Positions 1-8,900 of a DNA stretch of 32,405 nt are shown one piece after another. The notes under the pieces are model-generated. The model was not told the DNA's origin. It made no database searches and saw only the letters and a program-made list of their open reading frames with translations. A program made the translations under genes and the position numbers. How positions within the stretch are numbered: position 1 is the stretch's first letter; every line of letters starts with the position of its first letter. The DNA comes from Desulfocapsa sulfexigens (lineage in GTDB: Bacteria > Desulfobacterota > Desulfobulbia > Desulfobulbales > Desulfocapsaceae): positions 1-32,405 of the forward strand of contig DQTH01000046.1 in the NCBI GenBank assembly GCA_015662865.1, read 5' to 3'.

Positions 1-1
1 C

Positions 2-1003
2 CAGGAGTTATACGCATACGCCCAGTCGCTCTTTAAGAAATCATCCAGTCAGCTGGCAGCTGAAACGCGAATTGTTCGATCACTCACCATAAAAAGTAAG
101 GGTTTTATTTACCTCATTGTTATCAGCGGTCTGCTCATCATGATGGTTGCCTCGATTTTTCTCATGCGATGCTTCACCAAACCACTGCAGAGTCTTCTTA
201 GCGCCACTGAAAAAATTGAAAATGGTGATCTTGATTCAAGGGTTTCCGGCCTGAAACATGAATTCGGTATCCTGGCAGAATCTTTTAATGACATGGCCGC
301 ATCACTGCAGGATCAGATGAAACAACTGCAGCGCAGTGAACAGCTTGCAACCTGCGGAAAAATTGCGACCACTCTTGTGCATGAGGTGAGAAACCCTCTG
401 GCTGGAATAAAGGTTGCCATGGATGTTCTTGCCGATGAATCAGGCGTGTCTGAAGCAGATCAAAAAATCCTTCGTCAGGTAGTAAAAGAAGTCAACCTGA
501 TCGACAGCCTGCTCAGCAATATGCTGGAATTTGCCCGTCCCAAACCACCTCAATTTACCAATGTGAACATCAATGATGTTATTGAAAGAAGCCTCCGATT
601 CACTCCCGGAGTGATCACAAAAGAGATGAAGATTGATTGGGATAAAACCATACAGCCACCTGACGTCCGAATTGATCCCAATCAGCTCAACCAGGTGCTG
701 CTCAATCTCTTCATCAATGCCGGATCGGCAATGGTGGATGGTGGAACTATTTTTATTACTGTATCGTGGACGGAAACAGATGTTCAACTCTGTGTCGCTG
801 ACAGTGGCCCGGGAATTGATCAGGAGGCCATTGATGATATTTTCACCCCGTTTTTCACAACTAAAGCCAAAGGTTCAGGATTGGGACTTGCCACCTGTAA
901 AACATTAATTAATCTGCACGGTGGTACTATCACAGCTGCCAATCGTCCTGAAGGTGGAGCAATTTTCACCATCACTCTCCCCATTGCCAAGGAAAATCAA
1001 TAA
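2..1003 (+). CDS. Sensor histidine kinase, NtrB/ZraS-like (5' end outside the window)
   Basis: The reading frame is open to the left edge, so the ATG at 140 is internal and the N-terminal sensor region is missing. In order, one sees the end of an extracytoplasmic region, a membrane segment (GFIYLIVISGLLIMMVA), a HAMP linker (TKPLQSLL...NDMAASLQDQ), the phospho-acceptor helix with LVHEVRNPLAGI, and an ATPase domain with the N-box (LLNLFINAGSAM), DSGPGI, the FTPFFTTK loop and GSGLGLATC. It should autophosphorylate on the His of HEVRNP and pass phosphate to the regulator encoded next. The stop codon overlaps the regulator's ATG by one base (TAATG), so the two are translationally coupled. Role as kinase is firm; the signal it senses cannot be read because the sensor domain is cut off. 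Confidence 0.92.
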   Translation, partial: QELYAYAQSLFKKSSSQLAAETRIVRSLTIKSKGFIYLIVISGLLIMMVASIFLMRCFTKPLQSLLSATEKIENGDLDSRVSGLKHEFGILAESFNDMAASLQDQMKQLQRSEQLATCGKIATTLVHEVRNPLAGIKVAMDVLADESGVSEADQKILRQVVKEVNLIDSLLSNMLEFARPKPPQFTNVNINDVIERSLRFTPGVITKEMKIDWDKTIQPPDVRIDPNQLNQVLLNLFINAGSAMVDGGTIFITVSWTETDVQLCVADSGPGIDQEAIDDIFTPFFTTKAKGSGLGLATCKTLINLHGGTITAANRPEGGAIFTITLPIAKENQ

Positions 1004-2388
1004 TGCAAGTAACAGGCCGAATACTAGTAGTTGAAGATGATGAACTCATCGGATCCATGTTGGTTCGAGCACTGAAAAAGGCTGGTCACAAGGTACGCTA
1101 CGAAAACACACCGGAGAATATTCTTGATATAATCGTTTCCTGGTCACCGGATATCGCCATGCTTGACATTAAGCTTCCTGGAAAAAGCGGTCTTGATATT
1201 CTTTCTGATATCAAGGAGCAGGGGATGAAAACTCAGGTTATTATGCTTACAGCCGATGACTCGGCAGAGACATCAGTCAAGGCCATGAAACTTGGAGCCA
1301 TAGATTATCTCACTAAACCATTCAATATTGATGAAGTGCTCATGGTACTGGCCGGCATCCTTGAAAAAGAAAAACTGAGGGATGAGGTCAGCTATTTCCG
1401 CAAACAGTGCAAAGAACGAACTCAGAAAGAGATTATAGGGAATGCGCCTCCGACCCTTGAACTTATCTCTCAAATAAATGCACTTGCCATCGCAGGAGTG
1501 GACAGTGTGCTGCTCACCGGAGAAAGCGGAACCGGCAAAGAACTCATTGCCAGCCAGCTCCACCGGCTTTTGAGCAAAGAAAGCCAGGCCCCACTCATCC
1601 GGATTAACTGTGCGGCTCTCCCGGAGTCTCTTCTTGAAGCAGAACTCTTTGGGCATGCCAAAGGAACCTTTACCGATGCCCAACATGACAAGAAAGGGCT
1701 TTTTGAGCTGGCTGATGGTGGATGCCTGCTCCTTGATGAAATTGCAGAGATGAAGGTGGAACTGCAGAGTAAACTTCTTCGTGTGCTTGAAGAAAGAAGT
1801 ATCCGTCGGGTTGGCGGTCATGAGGAAATTCCTGTTTCAGTAACGGTGATTGCCACAACCAATAAAGACATTCCTAAGGAGGTGGAAAACGGTACCTTTC
1901 GCCTGGATCTTTTTTATCGTCTAAACACCTTTCTCCTGCACGTTTCTCCGCTACGTGAACGCCAGGAAGATATCATGCCGCTGGCTGAATATTTCCTGAA
2001 AGAATACAATCACCGTTATAAGCGAAGTGCCATCAAGGGATTCAGCAAAAAAAGCCAAAAGCTGATGCTTGCCTACGAGTGGCCCGGTAATGTAAGAGAA
2101 CTGAAAAATATCATAGAAAGACTGGTGGTCCTCAAACATCCAGCCATGGTAGAACCTCGTCATCTTCCGCCCGAGATCAGCCTGACAGGCAAACATGGTT
2201 CCATACTCCAATCTGCCGGAAACTTCATTCTCCCACCCGAAGGGATTGATGCAGAAGAACTTGAAAAAAGCCTGGTCGCGCAAGCCATGGAACTATCTGG
2301 AAATAACCAGAAACAAGCTGCAATCCTCCTGCACATGAAATATGACACATTTCGCTATAAACTAAAAAAACATGGCCTAAACCGATAA
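1003..2388 (+). CDS. NtrC-family sigma-54-dependent response regulator
   Basis: 461 aa, the usual length for the family. The N-terminal receiver (ILVVEDDE, phospho-acceptor in AMLDIKLPG, YLTKPF lysine) occupies about residues 5-120. A central AAA+ domain follows, with Walker A GESGTGKE and Walker B LLLDEI, sensor II near WPGNVRELKNII. A C-terminal Fis-type helix-turn-helix ends the protein (GNNQKQAAILLHMKYDTFRYKL). The sigma-54 contact loop is GTFTDA rather than the textbook GAFTGA; the key FT is kept. Start ATG has an AAGGA about 9 bases upstream inside the kinase gene. It is most likely the activator of the cytochrome gene downstream, which has a sigma-54 promoter and an upstream palindrome. 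Family assignment is secure; the target is inferred. Confidence 0.93.
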   Translation: MQVTGRILVVEDDELIGSMLVRALKKAGHKVRYENTPENILDIIVSWSPDIAMLDIKLPGKSGLDILSDIKEQGMKTQVIMLTADDSAETSVKAMKLGAIDYLTKPFNIDEVLMVLAGILEKEKLRDEVSYFRKQCKERTQKEIIGNAPPTLELISQINALAIAGVDSVLLTGESGTGKELIASQLHRLLSKESQAPLIRINCAALPESLLEAELFGHAKGTFTDAQHDKKGLFELADGGCLLLDEIAEMKVELQSKLLRVLEERSIRRVGGHEEIPVSVTVIATTNKDIPKEVENGTFRLDLFYRLNTFLLHVSPLRERQEDIMPLAEYFLKEYNHRYKRSAIKGFSKKSQKLMLAYEWPGNVRELKNIIERLVVLKHPAMVEPRHLPPEISLTGKHGSILQSAGNFILPPEGIDAEELEKSLVAQAMELSGNNQKQAAILLHMKYDTFRYKLKKHGLNR

Positions 2389-2418
2389 ATCTATCTTTTC
2401 TGATTTCTCTACTGCCAA

Positions 2419-2448
2419 ATGGCCATATGGCCATCCCTTCCTGGCCAG
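2419..2448. promoter_or_regulatory. Palindrome cluster, probable enhancer (UAS) for the NtrC-type regulator
   Basis: 2419-2434 is a perfect 16-bp palindrome that is also a tandem repeat of ATGGCCAT. A third related half-palindrome, CTGGCCAG, follows at 2441-2448. It lies about 150 bp upstream of the transcription start expected from the -24/-12 promoter at 2561, the usual distance for enhancer sites of NtrC-family activators. That it binds the regulator at 1003-2388 is inference from position. Confidence 0.55.
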
Positions 2449-2560
2449 ATAACCAACTCGGACACAAACAACAATGGCTGGCAATTCTTGTCAGGCACCT
2501 CAAGACAAACAAGCTTTTGTTATAGCGATAAAACAGTAAACCTGAACACGACACCACTTC

Positions 2561-2578
2561 ATGGTACGTCGCTTGCAT
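2561..2578 (+). promoter_or_regulatory. Sigma-54 (-24/-12) promoter of the multiheme cytochrome gene
   Basis: TGGTACG-N4-TTGCA matches the sigma-54 consensus TGGCACG-N4-TTGCW at all but one position, and the invariant GG (2563-2564) and GC (2575-2576) are separated by exactly 10 bases. Transcription should start near 2588, leaving a leader of roughly 75 bases before the cytochrome ATG. It sits directly downstream of an NtrC-type regulator gene and of a palindrome cluster, which supports function. Confidence 0.75.
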
Positions 2579-2663
2579 TGTTTCTCTGGACAGAAAACTG
2601 GTCCAACCTATAACCGGGTTCAAGTTGAACTCATATCCCATTTATTTTTCAGGAGAAAGAAAA

Positions 2664-5600
2664 ATGAAACAAATTTGCAAACAGTTGGTAACAACAGCAG
2701 TTGTCATGCTGATGTGTGTTGCCCCGTCCTTGCTTTTCGCTGGTGATGGACACGTTGCAGTGAAATTGAGCCCAACGCCGGTTTCGCAGGGCGGCATGGT
2801 CACAATCACTGCTATCGGGTCAGGGTTTAAAGACGCCTTGCTCTACGGCGAGGTCGACATCAAAAATGGTCATGGTGACAAGATTCTTAAAGACGCGAAA
2901 ATGACCAAGGTCAACAGTGAAACCTTTACTTTCAAATACACCATTCCAGGTAATGAAGACACGGGCAAATGGAAAGTAGAATGCAAACTGTTTACCAGGA
3001 AAAAAGATAAAGGTAAAAAAATAGAAATGAAGGTCATTGCAGGCGATGGAACAGTTCCACCACCTGATAACGACAACAATGGTAAGCCTGAAGTTGCAAT
3101 CCATCTCAGCCCAATTCCAGTTTCACTTGGTAACACTGTTACCATCACTGCAACCGGATCCAACTTTGCTGATGAATTGGTATATGGTGAAGTTGACATC
3201 AAAAATGCGGAAGGAGATAAAATCCTTGATGATGCAACAATGACCCGTGTAAACGCCACCACTTTCACCCTCAACTACACTGTGCCCAGTTATGAAGAAA
3301 CTGGAAAATGGCAGGTGAAATGCAAACTCTACACTGATGAGGATGATGAAAAGCAAAAAGTAGACCTTCTTGTTGTTGAGGCCGGTGGACCGCCTCCACC
3401 TCCAGTCTGCCCGGACAGTGATGGCGACGGTTACACCGATGCCGGCTGCGGTGGCAATGACTGCGATGACAATAACAGCAGCATCAATCCAGGTGCTTCT
3501 GAAATATGCGAAGACGGTATTGATCAGGACTGTTCAGGTGCGGACTTGGCCTGTCCTGTAGATCCTCCAACCTGTCCTGATAATGATGGTGACGGATACA
3601 CTGATGCTGCCTGTGGCGGTAATGACTGTAATGACAATGACAGTAGTATTAATCCGGGTGCCACTGAAATATGCGATGACGGTATTGACCAGAATTGCTC
3701 AGGGGCTGATCTGGCCTGCTCTGTAGACCCTCCAACCTGTCCTGATAATGATGGTGACGGATACACTGATGCTGCCTGTGGCGGCAATGACTGTGATGAC
3801 AGTGACAGCAGTATTAATCCGGGTGCCACTGAAATATGCGATGACGGTATTGACCAGAATTGCTCAGGGGCTGATCTGGCCTGTCCCATCGATCCTCCAA
3901 CCTGCCCTGATAATGATGGTGACGGATACACTGATGCTGCCTGTGGCGGCAATGACTGCGATGACAGTGACAGCAGTGTTAACCCGGGTGCCACTGAAAT
4001 ATGTGACGACGGTATTGACCAGAACTGCTCAGGTACTGATATGAGCTGTCCGGTTGATCCTCCTCCCACCAACGGTCATGAAGGTATCACCGCTTATGAT
4101 GGCCCATCAACATGTATCGCCTGCCATGAAAACTCTGCTCAGGAAATGCTGAACAGCCTTCATATGCAGTGGTCCGGAGCAACACCAAAACTCTCTAACA
4201 CCAATGGCGAATCTTTAGGTAAAGCAAAGAAAGGTATCAACACCTTCTGTACTTACGCCATGTCTTCAGCCGGTGCCTGTTTTAGCTGTCACGTTCGTGC
4301 TGATGGAAATGCTCCCCATGCACCAGGCATCAATGATGTAGATTGTCTGATGTGTCACAGTGACGTATACAAACGAAAAACAGTTACTGATCCCAACAAT
4401 ACTGAAACTGTTATCAATGTTCTCGGTGAAACCAAGACCTATGTCTTTGGTGCCCAGGATGCTGAGGGCAACTACACAACAGTTCCTGATTTTGATGCAA
4501 TGCCTGCAGGAACCACAATGGTTGGTCTGGCAAGAAGTGTCCATCTGCCCACCAGACAATCCTGTCTTCGATGCCATGCAAAAGCTGGTGGTGGAGACTG
4601 GACCAAACGCGGGGATCTCGGATTGAACAGTGCGAACCCCACCTTTGCAGAAGATGTTCATATGTCTCCTGCCGGAGCGGATCTCTCCTGTCAGGCATGT
4701 CATGCCACAGAGGGAGGACATAAAGTCGGTGGTCGTGGAATCGATCTGCGACAGACTGAAGCAGTGGCACCCACATGTAAAGCATGTCATACCGAACAAC
4801 CCCATAAAGACAGCACTATTAACCGCCATGCGGCTGGTCAGGTAAGCTGTCAGGTTTGTCATATCCGCGAGTTTGGAAAGGGTGGAGCCACGGAAATGTC
4901 CCGTGACTGGCTGTCTCCTCACTGGAATCCCGCATTTTGTAGTGGACAGGGTGGTTTTGTCGGCCATGAGATAAAACAGGCCAATGTGAAACCTGACTAC
5001 ACATGGTTTGACGGTACATCTTATGTGTACAACCTTGGTGAGACCATCACTCCTGATGCAGATGGAACGTATGGAATGGCCAAAGCCAATGGATCAATCT
5101 TTGACGGCAAGTCAAAAATCGTTCCCATCAAGCGTCATCTCACTAACATTCCTCTTCATGAGAGCGGACAGATCATTGGACCGCAGATCATGAAAATGTT
5201 CATGACCGGTAACTTTGATGATGCTGTTCAGGGTGGTATGCAGGATATGGGTCTCAGTGGTAATTACACCATGGTTGATGCCTATGCAGAAATGCTGATC
5301 ACTCACGGTGTTGAGCCTAAGTCCAATGCTCCAAGCTGTTCATCATGTCATGATGGAAGCGGTCAGACACCTGACAACAGTAAGATGGTCCCATTTGCTG
5401 CCCTTGGCTACCACGAGTTCCCAAGCGCCAATATGTGTTCTCTCTGTCATGGTGAAAAAAACATGGATTGGGAAGATATGCATACAACGCATATTGAGAA
5501 AAAATCCATTGACTGTTCTTCCTGTCATACAGCACCACCAAGCGGACTCACATCAAACCGCAACCAGCTTTGTGCCAGCTGTCATGACTACAAATCTGAG

Positions 5601-5675
5601 AATGATCCTCAGACAATCCATAAAAAACATGTAAAGAAACAGATCGCATGTGCTACCTGCCATACTTTTAACTAG
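2664..5675 (+). CDS. Secreted 12-heme c-type cytochrome with Ig-like and MopE-type metal-binding repeats
   Basis: The start is set at the ATG at 2664, preceded by AGGAG (2651-2655), which gives a 1003-aa protein with a clean signal peptide ending at LLFA. The track's 2625 start would add 13 residues in front of it. After the signal come two homologous roughly 100-residue Ig-like modules (about 29-130 and 141-240: LSPTPVSQGG.../LSPIPVSLGN...). Four 55-residue repeats follow (about 245-464) with DGDGYTDA, GGNDC, NPGA and DDGIDQNC signatures, as in MopE-type putative metal-binding repeats, each with six cysteines. The C-terminal half (about 471-1003) carries twelve CXXCH heme sites. It is therefore a periplasmic or surface electron carrier or reductase; the acceptor is unknown. 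No C-terminal membrane anchor or LPXTG was seen. Expression is probably sigma-54 dependent. A perfect terminator follows, so it is monocistronic. Confidence 0.92.
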   Translation: MKQICKQLVTTAVVMLMCVAPSLLFAGDGHVAVKLSPTPVSQGGMVTITAIGSGFKDALLYGEVDIKNGHGDKILKDAKMTKVNSETFTFKYTIPGNEDTGKWKVECKLFTRKKDKGKKIEMKVIAGDGTVPPPDNDNNGKPEVAIHLSPIPVSLGNTVTITATGSNFADELVYGEVDIKNAEGDKILDDATMTRVNATTFTLNYTVPSYEETGKWQVKCKLYTDEDDEKQKVDLLVVEAGGPPPPPVCPDSDGDGYTDAGCGGNDCDDNNSSINPGASEICEDGIDQDCSGADLACPVDPPTCPDNDGDGYTDAACGGNDCNDNDSSINPGATEICDDGIDQNCSGADLACSVDPPTCPDNDGDGYTDAACGGNDCDDSDSSINPGATEICDDGIDQNCSGADLACPIDPPTCPDNDGDGYTDAACGGNDCDDSDSSVNPGATEICDDGIDQNCSGTDMSCPVDPPPTNGHEGITAYDGPSTCIACHENSAQEMLNSLHMQWSGATPKLSNTNGESLGKAKKGINTFCTYAMSSAGACFSCHVRADGNAPHAPGINDVDCLMCHSDVYKRKTVTDPNNTETVINVLGETKTYVFGAQDAEGNYTTVPDFDAMPAGTTMVGLARSVHLPTRQSCLRCHAKAGGGDWTKRGDLGLNSANPTFAEDVHMSPAGADLSCQACHATEGGHKVGGRGIDLRQTEAVAPTCKACHTEQPHKDSTINRHAAGQVSCQVCHIREFGKGGATEMSRDWLSPHWNPAFCSGQGGFVGHEIKQANVKPDYTWFDGTSYVYNLGETITPDADGTYGMAKANGSIFDGKSKIVPIKRHLTNIPLHESGQIIGPQIMKMFMTGNFDDAVQGGMQDMGLSGNYTMVDAYAEMLITHGVEPKSNAPSCSSCHDGSGQTPDNSKMVPFAALGYHEFPSANMCSLCHGEKNMDWEDMHTTHIEKKSIDCSSCHTAPPSGLTSNRNQLCASCHDYKSENDPQTIHKKHVKKQIACATCHTFN
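3396..4055 (+). repeat. Four tandem 165-bp repeats coding for MopE-type 55-aa units
   Basis: The motif starting near GATCCTCCAACCTG recurs at 3561, 3726 and 3891 with an exact 165-base period, and a more diverged first unit begins near 3396. Units 2-4 are nearly identical in DNA, including silent positions. That points to recent duplication or ongoing homogenisation rather than ancient divergence. The array lies wholly inside the cytochrome reading frame, so copy-number changes keep the frame. Confidence 0.9.
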
Positions 5676-5700
5676 TAAGTAGCAGGAACCTGTACCACCC

Positions 5701-5736
5701 GGAGCCTGGAGAATTTTTCTCCAGGCTCCTTTTTTT
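5701..5736 (+). terminator. Rho-independent terminator after the cytochrome gene
   Basis: A perfect 13-bp GC-rich stem (GGAGCCTGGAGAA / TTCTCCAGGCTCC) with a 3-base loop is followed directly by seven T. It lies 25 bases after the cytochrome stop codon. Confidence 0.95.
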
Positions 5737-5741
5737 ATCAG

Positions 5742-5843
5742 CCTGAATCCGTGACAGCCTTATGATTTTTTTGGCTCAACCACAGGACATTACAGTGCTA
5801 ACAATGGATTTCCATGTTCAATGGTAAATCACTCGCCGCCCAC
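5742..5843 (+). repeat. Intergenic two-block element, copy 1
   Basis: Block A (from 5742, CCTGAATCC-R-TGACAGC...) and block B (AAATCACTCGCCGC, from 5826) recur at 17332 and 17416. The spacing is the same, 84 bases from the start of block A to the start of block B. The middle is not conserved. Inner edges form a weak inverted pair (TGATTT / AAATCA). Identity with copy 2 is 27 of the first 30 in block A and 17 of 18 in block B, and every difference is a transition. It matches no element I can name. Its presence over 5814-5843 argues that the track's 5814 start of the next gene is not real. Confidence 0.7.
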
Positions 5844-5954
5844 CCTCCTGCCCCTTTTCTTTTCTCTCTTAAATATGTTAGATTATGCCGGATAACTGAC
5901 AAAGACACTCACCTCTCAACACATCTCCCCGGCAACGGGATACAACAGGTAAAT

Positions 5955-8900
5955 TTGTTTAATTATCGCGTCCTCATCACCGTTACTATCCTGATTATTG
6001 CAACTGCCGTTACAGGAATACTACGTCTGAATATTGACACTGATATTGTACGCTCTCTGCCATCCGGTGAAACAGTTATCAGTGATGCCCTGGAAATATT
6101 CTCAAACCATCCGATCCATGACCAGATTGCAGTGGATATTACTCTTGATAAAGATGATCCTGATATTCTGGTGGAATGTGGCACCATTGTTAAGAAACGG
6201 CTGTGTGCCAGCAATCTGTTTTCTGAAGTGGGAACAGATAAGATCTCCAGCCTGATTCCTGATCTTGCTCTTTTTGTTACCGCAAATCTACCCGTCCTTT
6301 TTTCTGCTCAGGAACTGGAACAGGATATTGCACCACGTCTTGAAGAATCATTTATTAACCAGCGTTTTGAAAATATCATCAGGAATTTGAGCAGCCTCGA
6401 AGGTATCGGACAGAGCAAATTTATCACAAGTGATCCACTGGGTTTCATGGAACCGGTAATGGCCAGAATGGCCATGCTTGCACCGGTTGCAGGAACCGGA
6501 ATGTACAAAGGATTCATATTCTCGGCCGACAATCGTCATATCCTGGTAACTGCCCGCCCGAATAATGCAGGGACAAATACAGCTTCAGCAAAACAGATCA
6601 CAGCATTATTAAATAGTGTTTCTGAGGAGCTTACAAGTCTTTACCATCCGGATGGGATCAGCGTCACTCTTACTCCGGTTGGTGCCTATCGGGCAGCACT
6701 GGACAATGAGAGCATCATCCGCCATGACGTTAACATGGCCCTGCTTCTCTCAACAATTGGTATCGGTCTGCTGCTTTTCTTTGCCTTCCCGCGCCCCTTA
6801 CTGGGCCTGTTTGCCCTATTACCTGCCCTTGCAGGAAGCGCTGTTTCTTTGTTTCTTTTTTCGCTTTTCCATTCATCCATTTCCATCATGGTTCTTGGAT
6901 TTGGAGGTGCTATCATCTCCATTACCGTTGATCACGGTATTGCGTATCTACTCTTTCTTGATCGCCCGCAAAAAACACGTGGCAAAGATGCCTCCCGGGA
7001 AATCCGGGCCATTGGCATTCTCGCAGTTCTCACCACCTGCGGAGCATTCCTTACCCTCAGTTTCAGCGGATTCCCCATATTTGTCCAACTGGGTCAATTC
7101 GCAGCCATGGGTGTATTCTTTTCCTTTTTATTTGTTCACTTTATCTTTCCCCGCATTACACCATCCATGGAACCTTCTCTGAAAAAGCGCAAACTGCCTC
7201 TGCAGGGAATGGTGGACAAGCTGTACAATACCGGGAAAATCGGCGGAATTACGGCTGCACTGTTTGCATGCATCATGCTCTTCTCGGGCCAGCCTGATTT
7301 TCATGTCGACTTGGAAAGTATGAACAGTGTGAGTAAAGAAACCCTTGCTGCCGACACGCTCTTCACTAAAGTCTGGGGCAATATCAGTAATAAGACAGTT
7401 CTGATGATTTCAGAAGATTCGACGGATGCTCTCCAGCAGAAAAATGACCAGGTCTTGAAAAAAATTGAGGCAGACACTGCATCTAAAATAATAGAATCTG
7501 CCTTTGTGCCATCCATGATTTTTCCAGGCAGAAAACTGGCCGCAAAAAACTTTATGGACTGGAAAGAATTCTGGGACAGTAAAAGAGTTGCACAACTCAG
7601 CGATCAACTAGGAAAAAAGAGCATTGAGCTGGGTTTTACTGCTGAAAGCTTTGACCAGTTTCTTGAATTATTTACCTCTTCTTACACTCCACAGGACACC
7701 AATCTTCCGGCAAAGTTCCAGAAACTCATGGGAATCTCAGAAAAAGACGGAAAACTGATCCAGTTTATCAATATCCGGCCAGGAGAAAATTACGATAGCC
7801 AGAGCTTTTATGATCACTATGGCACCGACGGGAAAATCTTTGACAGCCCATATTTTTCCAGTCAACTTGCCGATATACTGTTTAACAGCTTTGCAACAAT
7901 GCTTGCCATAATTGCAGTGAGCATTGCTCTGCTGCTTCTCCTCTTTTTTGCCAGCTGGCAACTCACACTCATCACCCTTCTGCCCCCGCTCTTTTCTTAT
8001 ATCTGTACACTGGGGACCATGAAACTTATCGGCCACCCTCTGGACATTCCGGGCTTAATGCTCTCCATCGTAATCCTGGGCATGGGTATTGATTATTCCA
8101 TTTTCTTTGTGCGGGCACACCAGCGTTACCGCGATCCCGCTCACCCATCCTTCACTCTTGTGCGAATGGCTGTTTTCATGGCTGGGGCATCGACAATTAT
8201 CGGCTTCGGCATTCTCTGTCTGGCCGACCACTCTCTTCTGCGATCCATTGGGATCACATCTCTGCTGGGAATTGGATATTCCCTGTTGGGCGCGTTTTTA
8301 TTGCTGCCTCCACTGCTGAATTTTTATTTCACACGGAAACCTTCTCGAAAGAACGGGACTGATCCAGCCATTGCAGCACGGGTTCGGGACAGATACCAGC
8401 TCATTGAAGCGTATCCGCGCATGTTTGCCCGCTTCAAACTGCAGACTGATCCCATGTTTACAGATTTATCCACACTGCTCAAACAGGACAGAGAACGAAT
8501 TAAGACAGTACTTGATATCGGCTGCGGATATGGTGTCCCAGGCTGCTGGTGCCTGGAATATTTGCCAAATTCAACTGTTTTGGGAGTTGATCCGAATCCT
8601 GAACGAGTACGGGTTGCAACCCTTGCCATGGAAAAAAGAGGGGAAATTCTGAAAGATGCAGCTCCCGATCTGCCGATACTGCCCAATCCACCGGATTTGG
8701 TACTGCTCCTTGACATGCTCCATTATCTTGATAACAATAGTGTGCGTTCGCTTTTTGCTAACTGTTTTCAGGTCATGAACAATAATGGGCTGCTCCTTGC
8801 CCGCTTTGTCATCCGACCTGACACTGCGCCCTCATGGTCCTGGAAACTTGAAGATTTCAGGACACAACACGCAGGGAGCCAGGCATATTACCGCACCATT

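Noticed and set aside
1273-1821. 182-aa minus-strand ORF
   Set aside because: Antisense to the conserved receiver and AAA+ coding region; no recognisable domain or ribosome site.
3524-4072. 182-aa minus-strand ORF
   Set aside because: It is the antisense shadow of the 165-bp MopE-type repeats; low-complexity repetition follows from the coding repeats, and the cytochrome is clearly on the plus strand.
2651-5675. Diversity-generating or CRISPR-like array at the cytochrome repeats
   Set aside because: The repeats are in-frame, spacer-free tandem protein repeats, with no reverse transcriptase or cas genes nearby.
5814-5954. N-terminal extension of the exporter from ATG 5814
   Set aside because: The 47 residues do not resemble an exporter start, and the stretch overlaps the dispersed intergenic element that is also found in a non-coding gap at 17416.
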